From Alphaproteobacteria bacterium (GTDB lineage Bacteria > Pseudomonadota > Alphaproteobacteria > Sphingomonadales > Sphingomonadaceae), in the NCBI GenBank assembly GCA_003241875.1, contig QBLU01000031.1:1-41413 (forward strand): a stretch of DNA of 41,413 nucleotides, given 5' to 3'. Shown here piece by piece: positions 31,356-39,438 of this stretch (the first letter of the stretch is position 1; every line of letters begins with the position of its first letter). Below the pieces are notes generated by a model. It did no database searches and was not told the DNA's origin. It saw nothing but the letters and a program-made list of their open reading frames with translations. The translations under genes and the position numbers were made by a program.

Positions 31356-32405
31356 ATGACCGAACAGATCAACCAGCAGCGCAAGGCCGAGCTGTTGTCC
31401 AAGGTTGTCGAGCACATCGACATCCGCAGCTTCGACGCGCGCCCGATCATCGACGGCATGGCGAACATGAGCTTCACCTCGCGTGATCTCGCCCGCGCCA
31501 CGGCCATCTACAACCAGATGCTGTCGGACCCCGACTGCACCATCTTCCTCGTCATCGCCGGTTCGACCAGCGCCGGCGGCTGCATGGACCTGTATGCCGA
31601 ACTGCTGCGCAACAACATGATCGACGGCATCGTCGCCACCGGCGCCAGCATCGTCGACATGGATTTCTTCGAAGGCCTTGGTCACAAGCACTACCAGGCG
31701 CTCGAAGTGCCCGATGACGACACGCTGCGCTCGCTGCTGATCGACCGCATCTACGACACCTATATCGACGAAGAGCAGCTGCAGGATTGCGACCACACCA
31801 TCCTCGAAATCGCCAACAGCCTGGAGCCCAAGGCCTATTCGAGCCGCGCCTTCATCCGCGAGATGGGCAAGTACCTCGTCGAGCACGGCAAGAAGGACAA
31901 CAGCCTCGTCAAGCTGGCGTACGAGCATGACGTGCCGATCTTCTGCCCGGCGTTCGTTGATTCATCGGCAGGCTTCGGCCTCGTCAAGCACCAGGTCGAT
32001 CGTGCCAAGGAAGGCAAGCCGTACATGGTGCTCGATGCCATCGCCGACTTCCGTGAACTGACCGACATCAAGATCAAGGCCGGCACCACGGGCTTGCTGA
32101 TGATCGGAGGCGGCGTGCCCAAGAACTTCATCCAGGACACCGTCGTCTGTGCCGAAATCCTCGGTCACGATGACGTCCAGGTCCACAAGTACGCCGTGCA
32201 GATCACCGTTGCCGACGTCCGCGATGGCGCCTGCTCGTCCTCGACGCTGCAGGAAGCGGCGAGCTGGGGCAAGGTCAACACCGGCATCGAGCAGATGGTC
32301 TTTGCCGAAGCCGGATCGGTGATGCCGCTGCTCGCCAGCGACGCCTATCACCGCGGCCACTGGAGGGACCGCGCCAAGCGCGCTTGGGGAAAAATGTTCG
32401 CCTGA
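31356..32405 (+). CDS. Deoxyhypusine synthase-like protein, likely homospermidine/polyamine synthase
   Basis: The product is 349 aa, the length of eukaryotic deoxyhypusine synthases. The catalytic lysine is kept: Lys306 in AASWGKVNTG, matching the SWGK motif of DHS. The NAD-site blocks LVIAGSTSAGG, GIVATGASIVDMDFFEGLG, FCPAFVDSSAGFG and LLMIGGGVPKNF are all present. DHS transfers an aminobutyl group from spermidine to eIF5A, which bacteria lack. Next to an ornithine decarboxylase, the protein more probably moves an aminobutyl or related group onto a free amine such as putrescine, giving sym-homospermidine. That step is inference; the family membership is firm. Its 3' end is tandemly duplicated. 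Confidence 0.9.
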   Translation: MTEQINQQRKAELLSKVVEHIDIRSFDARPIIDGMANMSFTSRDLARATAIYNQMLSDPDCTIFLVIAGSTSAGGCMDLYAELLRNNMIDGIVATGASIVDMDFFEGLGHKHYQALEVPDDDTLRSLLIDRIYDTYIDEEQLQDCDHTILEIANSLEPKAYSSRAFIREMGKYLVEHGKKDNSLVKLAYEHDVPIFCPAFVDSSAGFGLVKHQVDRAKEGKPYMVLDAIADFRELTDIKIKAGTTGLLMIGGGVPKNFIQDTVVCAEILGHDDVQVHKYAVQITVADVRDGACSSSTLQEAASWGKVNTGIEQMVFAEAGSVMPLLASDAYHRGHWRDRAKRAWGKMFA

Positions 32406-32469
32406 CGGCGAACACGGGGCAAAATGTTCGCCTGATCGCGAATCGACGGCCAGAGTTCGCCTGAACATT
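32386..32469 (+). repeat. Tandem repeat of the DHS-like gene's 3' end
   Basis: The 30-bp unit at 32386-32415 contains the last codons and the stop. It is copied at 32416-32445 (24 of 30 identical), and a shorter third piece lies at 32454-32469. In unit one GTTCGCC-TGAC-GGCGAAC (32396-32413) forms a perfect 7-bp hairpin with part of the stop codon in its loop. The AAATGTTC of unit two could pair with the GAACATTT of the third piece. Confidence 0.7.
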
Positions 32470-32493
32470 TGACACTTTCGCAAGGAACTCCGA

Positions 32494-32522
32494 CCCTCCG
32501 TGGCAACACGGGGGGTCTTTTT
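32494..32522 (+). terminator. Intrinsic terminator after the DHS-like gene
   Basis: The stem CCCTCCGTG/CACGGGGGG (32494-32502 with 32507-32515, one T-G pair) has a GCAA tetraloop and is followed by TCTTTTT. It is a strong classical terminator. The ATG of the next gene begins two bases after it, and the G-run of the right arm is also that gene's best ribosome site. Confidence 0.85.
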
Positions 32523-32523
32523 C

Positions 32524-32955
32524 ATGCACAGTCCGATACTCGCGCCGGTGGTGGCACTCGTCGCCTGGACGCTGGTCATGCTGGTCTGGGCCATCGCCGT
32601 TCGCATCCCCGAATTCGGCAAGGCCGGGATCGACATCAATTCGGTCCGCGGCGGGAAGCCCGGCGGCCTCGACGGCATTCTCCCCGACCAGGCGCAGTGG
32701 AAGATGCACAACTACATCCACCTGACCGAACAGCCGGTACTGTTCTATGCCATCTGCGGCGTGCTGGCGGTGACCGGGACCGGCGGCGGCTTCAATGCCA
32801 TCCTCGCTTGGTCCTATGTCGGGTTGCGCGTCGTTCACAGCTTCGTCCAATCGACGAGCAACATCATCAAGCTGCGCTTTGCCCTGTTCGCCCTCAGCAC
32901 GCTCGCACTAATGGCGCTGACCCTTCACGCCGCGTTGGCTCTGGCCTGGCATTGA
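32524..32955 (+). CDS. MAPEG-family membrane protein
   Basis: The product is 143 aa with four predicted membrane helices. It resembles the bacterial MAPEG family in the loop after helix 1 (KMHNYIHLTEQPVLFYAICG) and the RVVHSFVQSTSNIIKLRFAL segment, where family members carry an R-x-x-H...N pattern. Eukaryotic relatives include microsomal glutathione transferases and leukotriene C4 synthase; the bacterial proteins are mostly uncharacterised. ATG 32524 has GGGGGG eight bases upstream. A GTG at 32500 would add eight residues but lies inside the terminator stem. It converges with the next gene with stop codons adjacent. Confidence 0.8.
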   Translation: MHSPILAPVVALVAWTLVMLVWAIAVRIPEFGKAGIDINSVRGGKPGGLDGILPDQAQWKMHNYIHLTEQPVLFYAICGVLAVTGTGGGFNAILAWSYVGLRVVHSFVQSTSNIIKLRFALFALSTLALMALTLHAALALAWH

Positions 32956-33543
32956 TCAGCATTTCTCGTACTTCCAGTTGAGCTTCTTGCCGTCCGCCGC
33001 CTGTGCCACCGTTGTCTCGATGCGCCTGGCACGGGTCGCCGGCTGTTTCGCGCCCAGCACCCATTCGACATAGTCGCGCCGGGCCCCTGGCGGAAAACCG
33101 GCGAACGTCGCGGCCGCAGCCGGCTCCGCAGCCAGAGCCACAGCCAGGTCGTCGGGAATTGCGGCCTCGCCTTTTGGCGCCGCAGCCGGCCGTTGGCGTG
33201 CCGGGCGACCGGCCTCGGCCAGTGCCGCCGCGCTGTGTAGCCGCTCCACCAGCAGCACGTCGCCGGGCAGATCGCTGACCGACGCCAGCTTGCCGAACTG
33301 CCCCATGCCATCGCCGGTCGCCATCGCCGTGCCGTCAAAGATGCCGAGGCCGGCGTGCGCCTTGAACGCGGCCATCATCGCAACGTCGCGGCCGTTGAGC
33401 TGAAAGAACGGCATGCCCCACTTCACCGTTTCGGTCGCCGCCGGAAGCGTCGTGTGTACGAGGCCCCGGATATGGCCGAGGATCGCTTGGGCAAAGGGCA
33501 GCGCCTTGTCGATATAGGCGGTGACGCGCGGATCCCGAGGCAT
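32956..33543 (-). CDS. YdeI/OmpD-associated-family protein with DUF1801-like domain
   Basis: The product is 195 aa. The N-terminal half (DPRVTAYIDKALPFAQAILG, then ETVKWGMPFFQLNGR) is a DUF1801/YdhG-like domain. The C-terminal tail FAGFPPGARRDYVEWVLGAK plus ARRIETTVAQAADGKKLNWK is the OmdA-like helical block. Function is not established; similar proteins are widespread in soil and plant-associated bacteria. The ATG at 33543 has GGGAGG nine bases upstream and gives the usual short N-terminus; the frame is open further up to 33825 but that lies over the next gene. Confidence 0.82.
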   Translation of the reverse strand: MPRDPRVTAYIDKALPFAQAILGHIRGLVHTTLPAATETVKWGMPFFQLNGRDVAMMAAFKAHAGLGIFDGTAMATGDGMGQFGKLASVSDLPGDVLLVERLHSAAALAEAGRPARQRPAAAPKGEAAIPDDLAVALAAEPAAAATFAGFPPGARRDYVEWVLGAKQPATRARRIETTVAQAADGKKLNWKYEKC

Positions 33544-33596
33544 GGTAGCAACCTCCCAAGCCGCCAGACAACCGGCAATCCGGCTCGAATGCAAGC

Positions 33597-34805
33597 CTAA
33601 CGACGGAATTGCGCCACCAGCTCGACATGGGTCGACCAGCGGAACTGCGCCACCGGCCACAACCTGGTCAGTCGATAGCCACCTCTTACCAAAGTCTCCG
33701 CGTCGCGCGCGAAGGTATTGGGATTGCACGACACAGCCACGACCGTCTCGACCGTCGACGCCGCCAGGATAGCGGCCTGCGACTGCGCCCCGGCGCGCGG
33801 CGGATCGAAGACAACCGCGTCGCAAGCGTCGAGCTCGGTCGCCGTCAACGGTCGGCGGAACAGGTCGCGATGCGCCGTCTTCACGCGGCGGCCATGCGCT
33901 CGCGCCGCCGCGGTGAGCGCCTGGACCGCCGGCCCCGCCGCATCGACGGCAAACACCTGAGCATTTTGCGACAATGGCAAGGCAAAGGTCCCCAACCCGC
34001 AGAACAGATCCGCCACGCGACGCGCATCGCCGACAGCCTCCGCCACCGCCGCGACCAGCGCCGCCTCGCCCTCGCGGGTCGCTTGCAGGAACGGCGCCGG
34101 CGGTAGCGCGACCGGTACGCCGCCCATTGAAAGCATGGGCAGGCGCGCCTCGACGACCGTTTCCACGCCGTGCGCGCCTTCGATCGACAGCCGCGCCAGG
34201 TCATGAGCCGCGGCAAAATCGGTCAGCCGCTCGATTTCGTCGAGCCGTTCGGCGGCGATATTGGCGATCAGCACGTCGATGCCGGTGTCGCTTTCGGTCA
34301 GCGTCACCCCGGCGCCCTGCCCGTCCGCCAGCGTTGCCCGCAGCAATTGCCGCAATGGCGCCACCAGGCCGAAGAGCGCCGGCGTCAGCACCTCGCACTG
34401 GACCATGTCGATGATCTGGTGGCTGGCCTCCGCGTTGAAGCCGAGCGCCAGCTTGTTGCCGCGCTTCACCGCTCGCAGCGACGCGCGGCGGCGGCTCCGG
34501 GGCGGTGACAGGGCCACCGGAGCGACCCATGCCGGCACGATGCCGACATGGCCGAGCGCGCCGACGATGCGATCGGCGACAAAGCGCGCATAGCCGTCGT
34601 CGACGATGTGCTGCAGCTGGCAGCCGCCGCATTCGGGAAAGTGCCGACACGGCGGCGTTGCATGGCCAGGCCCGGGCTCGATCGTCACCGCATCACCGTC
34701 GAACCGCACCTGGTCGCCGATTGCAGCCCCCATCACGAAGCGACCATCGGCGGTGACGCCGTCACCGCGCGCCGCAAGCCGCACGATCGGCACGGTTTCG
34801 CTCAC
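33597..34805 (-). CDS. TrmA/RlmD-type RNA 5-methyluridine methyltransferase
   Basis: The product is 402 aa. Cys53, Cys59, Cys62 and Cys137 are placed to bind a [4Fe-4S] cluster as in RlmD. The SAM-binding Rossmann part has VADLFCGLGTFALPL and DAVVFDPPRAGAQ. The catalytic Cys360 lies in VSCNPNTFARD, and the general-base Glu395 in STHVEL. A TRAM-like beta-barrel opens the protein. It methylates uridine at C5 in rRNA or tRNA using SAM; which nucleotide cannot be told. Its ATG overlaps the stop of the NAD(P)HX repair gene by 4 bp, so the two are cotranslated. Confidence 0.9.
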   Translation of the reverse strand: MSETVPIVRLAARGDGVTADGRFVMGAAIGDQVRFDGDAVTIEPGPGHATPPCRHFPECGGCQLQHIVDDGYARFVADRIVGALGHVGIVPAWVAPVALSPPRSRRRASLRAVKRGNKLALGFNAEASHQIIDMVQCEVLTPALFGLVAPLRQLLRATLADGQGAGVTLTESDTGIDVLIANIAAERLDEIERLTDFAAAHDLARLSIEGAHGVETVVEARLPMLSMGGVPVALPPAPFLQATREGEAALVAAVAEAVGDARRVADLFCGLGTFALPLSQNAQVFAVDAAGPAVQALTAAARAHGRRVKTAHRDLFRRPLTATELDACDAVVFDPPRAGAQSQAAILAASTVETVVAVSCNPNTFARDAETLVRGGYRLTRLWPVAQFRWSTHVELVAQFRR

Positions 34806-36202
34806 AAATCCCCCAACGCGGCGGGCAACAGCGCCGGTATGTCGTCGGCCATCAAGCCCGCGCCACCGCGGATCCCGGCGTCGCCGTGTAGCCAGGCGCC
34901 GACTTGCGCGGCGTCGAACGGCGAAAGCCCGCTGGCCAGCAACGCCGCAATGATCCCCGTCAGCACATCGCCCGAGCCGGCGGTCGCCAGCCAGGGCGCC
35001 GCATGGATGTTCACCGCCACCCGGCCGTCGGGCGCGGCAATGATGGTCTCGGCACCCTTCAGCAGCACCACCGCATTGGCGACGATTGCCGCCGCCTGCA
35101 CCGCCGCAATCCGGTCCGACCCCGGCGGCCCGAACAGGCGCGTGAACTCCCCCTCATGCGGGGTCAGCACCAGCGGCGCACGGGCACCTGCGAACAGCGC
35201 GGCGGCATCCGGCGGCCCGATTGCCAGCGCCAGGGCACCGGCGTCGGCCACGACGGGAGCCTCGCCCGTCAGCGCCCGCAACAGCCAGTCGCGGCTGCGC
35301 TGGTCATCAACCAGCCCGGGACCGATCGCGATCGCGCCGAGACGCGGGTCACCGAGCAACACCAGCCCGCCGGCATCGTCCCTTTGCATGACGGCGTCGG
35401 CGGGCACCCCGGCGTTGGGGCCGACCAGTGTCACCAGCCCCGCCCCCGCGCGCAGCGCCGCCAGCGCCGCCAGTCGCGCTGCTCCGGATGCCGCGCCGCG
35501 GACGACCAGCACGGCGCCGCGACGAAACTTGTGCGTGTCCGGCGCCAGCGCCAGCCCGGGCGGCTGCACCAGCCTGGCCGTCGCCGACACCGCGATACCG
35601 ATGTCGGCGATGACCACGCGCCCTGCCAGCTGGCGCCCGGCACCCAGCGCATGGCCACGCTTCATTGCCGCAAAGGTGACGGTCAGCGCCGCCGGCAGCG
35701 GGCGCCCCAGCGCCGCCCCGGTCGCGCCGTCGACGCCGCTCGGGATGTCGAGGGCAACAACCGTTGCCCCGACATCGCGCAGCCGATCGAGCGCCGCCTG
35801 TGTCGCCGAATCGAGCGGACGGATCAGCCCGGTCCCGTAGAGCGCATCGACAATCAACGGCGCCGGCGCGGCGGTTGCCAGGTCCTCGACCGGCCCCGTC
35901 CAACGAGCCGCCACCGTCGCCGCTGGCTCGGCGAGCGTCGGCCCGCTCGCTGCCACGCGCACCCGAACGCCCGCCGCCTGCATTTGTAACGCGACACCAT
36001 AGCCGTCGCCGCCATTGTTGCCTGGCCCGCACAGCACCAGTGCTTCGCGGCCCGGTGCATAACGAAGGATCGCCAGCGCCGCCGCGGCGGCCGCGCGCTC
36101 CATGAGCCGCAGCGCCGGCACGCCGCCGGAAATCGCGGCCGCCTCGGCGGCGCGCATCTCGTCGGGGGTCAGCAGCGGCAGGCCCGGCGCCGGAATCAGC
36201 AT
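34802..36202 (-). CDS. nnrD: Bifunctional NAD(P)HX epimerase/ADP-dependent dehydratase
   Basis: The product is 466 aa. The N-terminal YjeF_N domain (about 1-205) has CGPGNNGGDGYGVAL and VDALYGTGLIRPLD and epimerises damaged NAD(P)H hydrates. The C-terminal ribokinase-like domain (about 220-466) has LTPHEGEFTRLFG and ATAGSGDVLTGIIAALLASG, and dehydrates the S-form at the cost of ATP or ADP. Both halves look intact. The ATG at 36202 gives the family start (LTPDEMRAAEAAA); a longer frame runs antisense through the lipoprotein gene and is rejected. The methyltransferase gene follows with a 4-bp overlap. Confidence 0.92.
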   Translation of the reverse strand: MLIPAPGLPLLTPDEMRAAEAAAISGGVPALRLMERAAAAAALAILRYAPGREALVLCGPGNNGGDGYGVALQMQAAGVRVRVAASGPTLAEPAATVAARWTGPVEDLATAAPAPLIVDALYGTGLIRPLDSATQAALDRLRDVGATVVALDIPSGVDGATGAALGRPLPAALTVTFAAMKRGHALGAGRQLAGRVVIADIGIAVSATARLVQPPGLALAPDTHKFRRGAVLVVRGAASGAARLAALAALRAGAGLVTLVGPNAGVPADAVMQRDDAGGLVLLGDPRLGAIAIGPGLVDDQRSRDWLLRALTGEAPVVADAGALALAIGPPDAAALFAGARAPLVLTPHEGEFTRLFGPPGSDRIAAVQAAAIVANAVVLLKGAETIIAAPDGRVAVNIHAAPWLATAGSGDVLTGIIAALLASGLSPFDAAQVGAWLHGDAGIRGGAGLMADDIPALLPAALGDL

Positions 36203-36246
36203 GAGTGGCTTGTCTTCATCGGTGCGCCGTGTATCAAGCCGCGCAC

Positions 36247-36507
36247 ATGCTGGCGCGTACCAAATTGCTGTTCCTGGGTCTTCTCGGCCTTTCCGCCTGT
36301 GCGCCGTCGCCGCTTTACGTCGGCAATTCGCGCGCCTCCAGCTTGGCCGAGGTGCCACGCGACAGCCGCGGCGAACCGTTGTGGAGCGATATCCGCCAGC
36401 CTGTCGTGCAGCCCATGATCCAGCCCTATCCGACCGGCCAGGGCATCGCCATCCAGCCGCCGCCGGGCGCGGTGCCCCTGACCCAGCCGCCGCTTCCGCC
36501 GGGCTGA
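36247..36507 (+). CDS. Small proline-rich lipoprotein
   Basis: The product is 86 aa. The signal sequence MLARTKLLFLGLLGLSAC ends in a lipobox with the lipidated Cys18. The mature part is short, rich in Pro and Gln (QPPPGAVPLTQPPLPPG at the end) and probably unfolded. No family is recognised. It is divergent from the NAD(P)HX gene across 44 bp and converges with ilvD (5 bp between stops). The clean lipobox supports it as real in spite of its size. A longer frame from 36205 adds residues without a signal-peptide shape. Confidence 0.75.
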   Translation: MLARTKLLFLGLLGLSACAPSPLYVGNSRASSLAEVPRDSRGEPLWSDIRQPVVQPMIQPYPTGQGIAIQPPPGAVPLTQPPLPPG

Positions 36508-36512
36508 CGCGG

Positions 36513-38246
36513 TCAGATATCGGCGAACATGTGCGTTTCGGCCCGCGCACCGGGATGAGTGACCGCACCGTTGCGCGCCGGGCCGACATTCTGGCCGAAT
36601 CGCCAGATCGCCCCTGACTGATAATCGTGTCGACGCGGCTGCCAGATGGCCTTGCGCGCCGCCAGCACATCGGCTGGCACATCGAGCTCGATCGTGCCGG
36701 CCGCCGCGTCGATGCTGATGATGTCGCCATTTTCGATCAGCGCGATCGGTCCCCCGTCCGCAGCCTCCGGCCCGACATGGCCGATGCAGAAACCCCGGGT
36801 GCCACCCGAAAATCGTCCATCGGTGATCAGCGCGACGTGTTCGCCGAGCCCTTGCCCGTACAGCGCCGCGGTCGTCGACAGCATCTCGCGCATCCCCGGT
36901 CCGCCCCGGGGGCCCTCGTATCGAATGACGACGACGCTGCCCGGCAGGATCTGCCGCGCCTCCACGGCAGCAAAGCAATCCTCTTCGCAATCAAAGACCT
37001 GCGCCGGACCGCTGAACTGCAATCGTGCCATGCCGGCGACCTTGACGATGGCGCCATCCGGGGCGAGCGAACCCTTCAGGCCGACGACGCCGCCAGTCGG
37101 CGACAGCGGCGCGCTGACCGGATAGATCACTTTCTGGTCGGGGTTCCAGGTGATCTCGTCGATGTTCTCGGCCAGCGTCTTGCCGCTGACGGTCATGCAC
37201 TCGCCATGCAGGAAACCGGCGTCGAACAACTGCCTCATCACCATGTAGACACCGCCGGCATCGTACATGTCGCGCGCCACATACCTGCCACCCGGCTTCA
37301 AGTCGGCGATGTAAGGCGTTGTCTTGAATATCTCGGCGACGTCGAACAGGTCGAAATCTATACCGGCTTCGTTGGCCATTGCCGGCAGATGCAGCGCGCC
37401 GTTGGTCGATCCCCCGGTGGCGGCGACGATGCGGGCGGCATTCTCGAACGCCTCGCGCGTGCAGATATCGCGCGGCCGGATGTTGCGCTCGATCAGCGTC
37501 ATGATCTGGCGCCCGGCGGCGATGGCGATGTCGGCGCGGCTGGCATAAGGCGCCGGTGCCATGTTGCTGTTCGGCAGGCTGAGGCCGATCGCTTCCCCGA
37601 CACAGGCCATGGTGTTCGCCGTGAATTGCCCCCCGCAGGCGCCATGGCCGGGACAAGCGACCTTTTCGAGTGCCGTCAGCCGCGCCAGGGGGCAACTGCC
37701 GGCGGCATAGCCCCCCACCGCTTCGAAGACATCGACGACGGTCACGTCACTGTCCTCGAAACGGCCGGGCAGGATCGAGCCGCCATAGACAAAGATGCTG
37801 GGCACATTGAGCCGCAGCATCGACATCATCATGCCGGGCAGTGACTTGTCGCAACCGGCGAAGCCGATCAGCCCATCATAACAGTGGCCTCTGACCGAGA
37901 GTTCAACCGAGTCGGCGATCACTTCGCGACTGACCAGCGACGATTTCATGCCCTGGTGGCCCATGGCGATGCCATCGGTGACGGTGATCGTGTTGAAGCG
38001 TCGCGGCATGCCGCCAGCCTCGTTGACACCCTGTCGACAAACGTCGGCCTGGGCATCGAGGGTCGTGTTGCACGGCGCCGAATCATTGCCCGCCGACGCG
38101 ATCCCGACGAACGGACGCGAAATCTCTTCCTCGGTCAGCCCCATCGCGTAATAATAGCTGCGGTGCGGCGCCCGTTCCGGACCGACCGAGACGTGGCGGC
38201 TGGGCAGGCGCGATTTGTCGAAACGAGGCGGAACTGGGTTGGACAT
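36513..38246 (-). CDS. ilvD: Dihydroxy-acid dehydratase
   Basis: The product is 577 aa. It has [13 protein letters not shown] with a cluster Cys, [20 protein letters not shown] with the second Cys, and [20 protein letters not shown] with a further Cys, the IlvD/Edd iron-sulfur and substrate signatures. [20 protein letters not shown] is the C-terminal signature. It dehydrates 2,3-dihydroxy acids in valine and isoleucine synthesis. Sugar-acid dehydratases of the same family cannot be fully excluded, but the [10 protein letters not shown] form fits IlvD. ATG 38246 was preferred over 38285, which would use codons lying in a palindrome. The 95-bp gap to the divergent VOC gene holds a candidate operator. 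Confidence 0.9.
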   Translation of the reverse strand: MSNPVPPRFDKSRLPSRHVSVGPERAPHRSYYYAMGLTEEEISRPFVGIASAGNDSAPCNTTLDAQADVCRQGVNEAGGMPRRFNTITVTDGIAMGHQGMKSSLVSREVIADSVELSVRGHCYDGLIGFAGCDKSLPGMMMSMLRLNVPSIFVYGGSILPGRFEDSDVTVVDVFEAVGGYAAGSCPLARLTALEKVACPGHGACGGQFTANTMACVGEAIGLSLPNSNMAPAPYASRADIAIAAGRQIMTLIERNIRPRDICTREAFENAARIVAATGGSTNGALHLPAMANEAGIDFDLFDVAEIFKTTPYIADLKPGGRYVARDMYDAGGVYMVMRQLFDAGFLHGECMTVSGKTLAENIDEITWNPDQKVIYPVSAPLSPTGGVVGLKGSLAPDGAIVKVAGMARLQFSGPAQVFDCEEDCFAAVEARQILPGSVVVIRYEGPRGGPGMREMLSTTAALYGQGLGEHVALITDGRFSGGTRGFCIGHVGPEAADGGPIALIENGDIISIDAAAGTIELDVPADVLAARKAIWQPRRHDYQSGAIWRFGQNVGPARNGAVTHPGARAETHMFADI

Positions 38247-38272
38247 GACGACTCCGGCGACGATTGCCGGCT

Positions 38273-38288
38273 TCGTTGCGCGCAACGA
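38273..38288. promoter_or_regulatory. 16-bp palindrome upstream of ilvD
   Basis: TCGTTGCGCGCAACGA is a perfect palindrome, 27-42 bp ahead of the ilvD start. A CTTGAC (-35-like, 38302-38297, minus strand) lies nine bp further upstream, and the -10 position expected from it falls inside the palindrome. This is the position of a repressor operator. Confidence 0.5.
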
Positions 38289-38341
38289 CCGTGCGCGTCA
38301 AGGCTCTTCCGGGATATTATCTTGCGTTCAGGGGGCTTCAC

Positions 38342-38722
38342 ATGGGCGTTACCGGCTTTGGCGGCCTGTTCTTCCGATCTCGCGATCCTGATGCGCTGAG
38401 CGCCTGGTACCGCACGCATCTCGGTGTCGGCGCCGGCTGCAACGCGTCCGGCGCGGGCGATCCGGACGACTGGTACTGGCGTGCCGAAGGTGGCCCGACG
38501 GTCTTTGCGCCGTTCAAGGCCGACACCGACTATTTTGCCGCCGAAAAGGCCTTCATGATCAACCTGCGGGTCAGCGAAATCGCCGAAATGATCGTTGCGT
38601 TGCAAGCCGCCGGCATTGCTGTCGAGACGCGTGCCGAATGGGACGATCCGGCGACGGGTCGCTTTGCTTGCATCCATGACCCGAAGGGCAACGCCATCGA
38701 GCTTTGGGAGCCGCCGGCCTAG
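38342..38722 (+). CDS. VOC-family (glyoxalase-like) protein
   Basis: The product is 126 aa with a single vicinal-oxygen-chelate fold: GFGGLFFRSRDPDALSAWYR at the start, then INLRVSEIAEMIVALQAAGI and HDPKGNAIELWEP at the end, whose Glu is the usual metal ligand. Relatives include glyoxalase I, dioxygenases and resistance proteins; the substrate here is unknown. AGGGGG precedes the ATG by six bases or so. A longer frame from 38264 is rejected because it would use the divergent regulatory region. Its last 4 bp overlap the convergent amidohydrolase gene. Confidence 0.85.
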   Translation: MGVTGFGGLFFRSRDPDALSAWYRTHLGVGAGCNASGAGDPDDWYWRAEGGPTVFAPFKADTDYFAAEKAFMINLRVSEIAEMIVALQAAGIAVETRAEWDDPATGRFACIHDPKGNAIELWEPPA

Positions 38723-39438
38723 CGCAACGCGCGCAGCACGTGATGGATGGTGTCGGCAAGTACGCTCGTCCAGTGCGCAACACCTGCAGCGTCGGCGATG
38801 CCGTCGTTGCGGATCTCGAAGCCCAGATAAGGCAGCCCCGCCGCCTCGGCATGACGGTTCATCGTGTAGTTGAGATCGCGCCCCGAATAGGGCTCGTTGT
38901 CGCCGACATGAAGCCCGCGCGCCGCCAGGGCCGTGATGCCGTGGCGCGCGGCGCGATCGTCGCTGTTGTAGAGGATGCCGATCGGCCACGGCCGGGCGAG
39001 GCCGGGCGCCGTCGCCAGTTGCGGCGTGAAGCTGTGGATGCTGACCAGCATCTCCGGTCGCCGCTGTCCGATTTCCTCTGCAACTGCGACATGATAGGGT
39101 GCATGTATCGCGGCAATACGCAGGTCGCGCTCGGCCGCGCCGGCGGTGACGTTGCCGGCGATGACATGGCCATCGCTGGCGATCGGCACCAGCCCGGCGA
39201 CGTGCGGATCCCGGTTGAGATCGATGACGAGCCGCGACACGGTGGCAAGGATTGCCGGTGCCGACAGCGTCCGGGCCAGCGCCTCGGTCAGCGCGGCGGT
39301 GCCGATATCGACGGCGATATGGTCGTCCAGCAGCGCCATATCGATGCCCAGGTCGACCCCCGGCGGCACGGCGTTGGACGCATGGTCGGCGATCAGCAGC
39401 AGCGGCGCCGACCCGTCGATCACCCGCGGTGTCGTCAT
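38719..39438 (-). CDS. N-formylglutamate amidohydrolase-family protein
   Basis: The product is 239 aa. The family pattern is clear: LLLIADHASNAVPPG at residues 13-27, DDHIAVDIGTAALTEALA, RLVIDLNRDP, SIHSFTPQL and VGDNEPYSGRD. His and Asp residues in these blocks are the expected metal ligands. The best-known member hydrolyses N-formylglutamate in histidine breakdown, but no hut genes are nearby, so the true substrate is open. Its start overlaps the enoyl-CoA hydratase stop by 4 bp, suggesting a two-gene operon. Confidence 0.88.
   Translation of the reverse strand: MTTPRVIDGSAPLLLIADHASNAVPPGVDLGIDMALLDDHIAVDIGTAALTEALARTLSAPAILATVSRLVIDLNRDPHVAGLVPIASDGHVIAGNVTAGAAERDLRIAAIHAPYHVAVAEEIGQRRPEMLVSIHSFTPQLATAPGLARPWPIGILYNSDDRAARHGITALAARGLHVGDNEPYSGRDLNYTMNRHAEAAGLPYLGFEIRNDGIADAAGVAHWTSVLADTIHHVLRALR

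Noticed and set aside
36205-36246. Longer start for the small lipoprotein
   Set aside because: It would place 14 extra residues ahead of the lipoprotein signal sequence, which begins cleanly at 36247.
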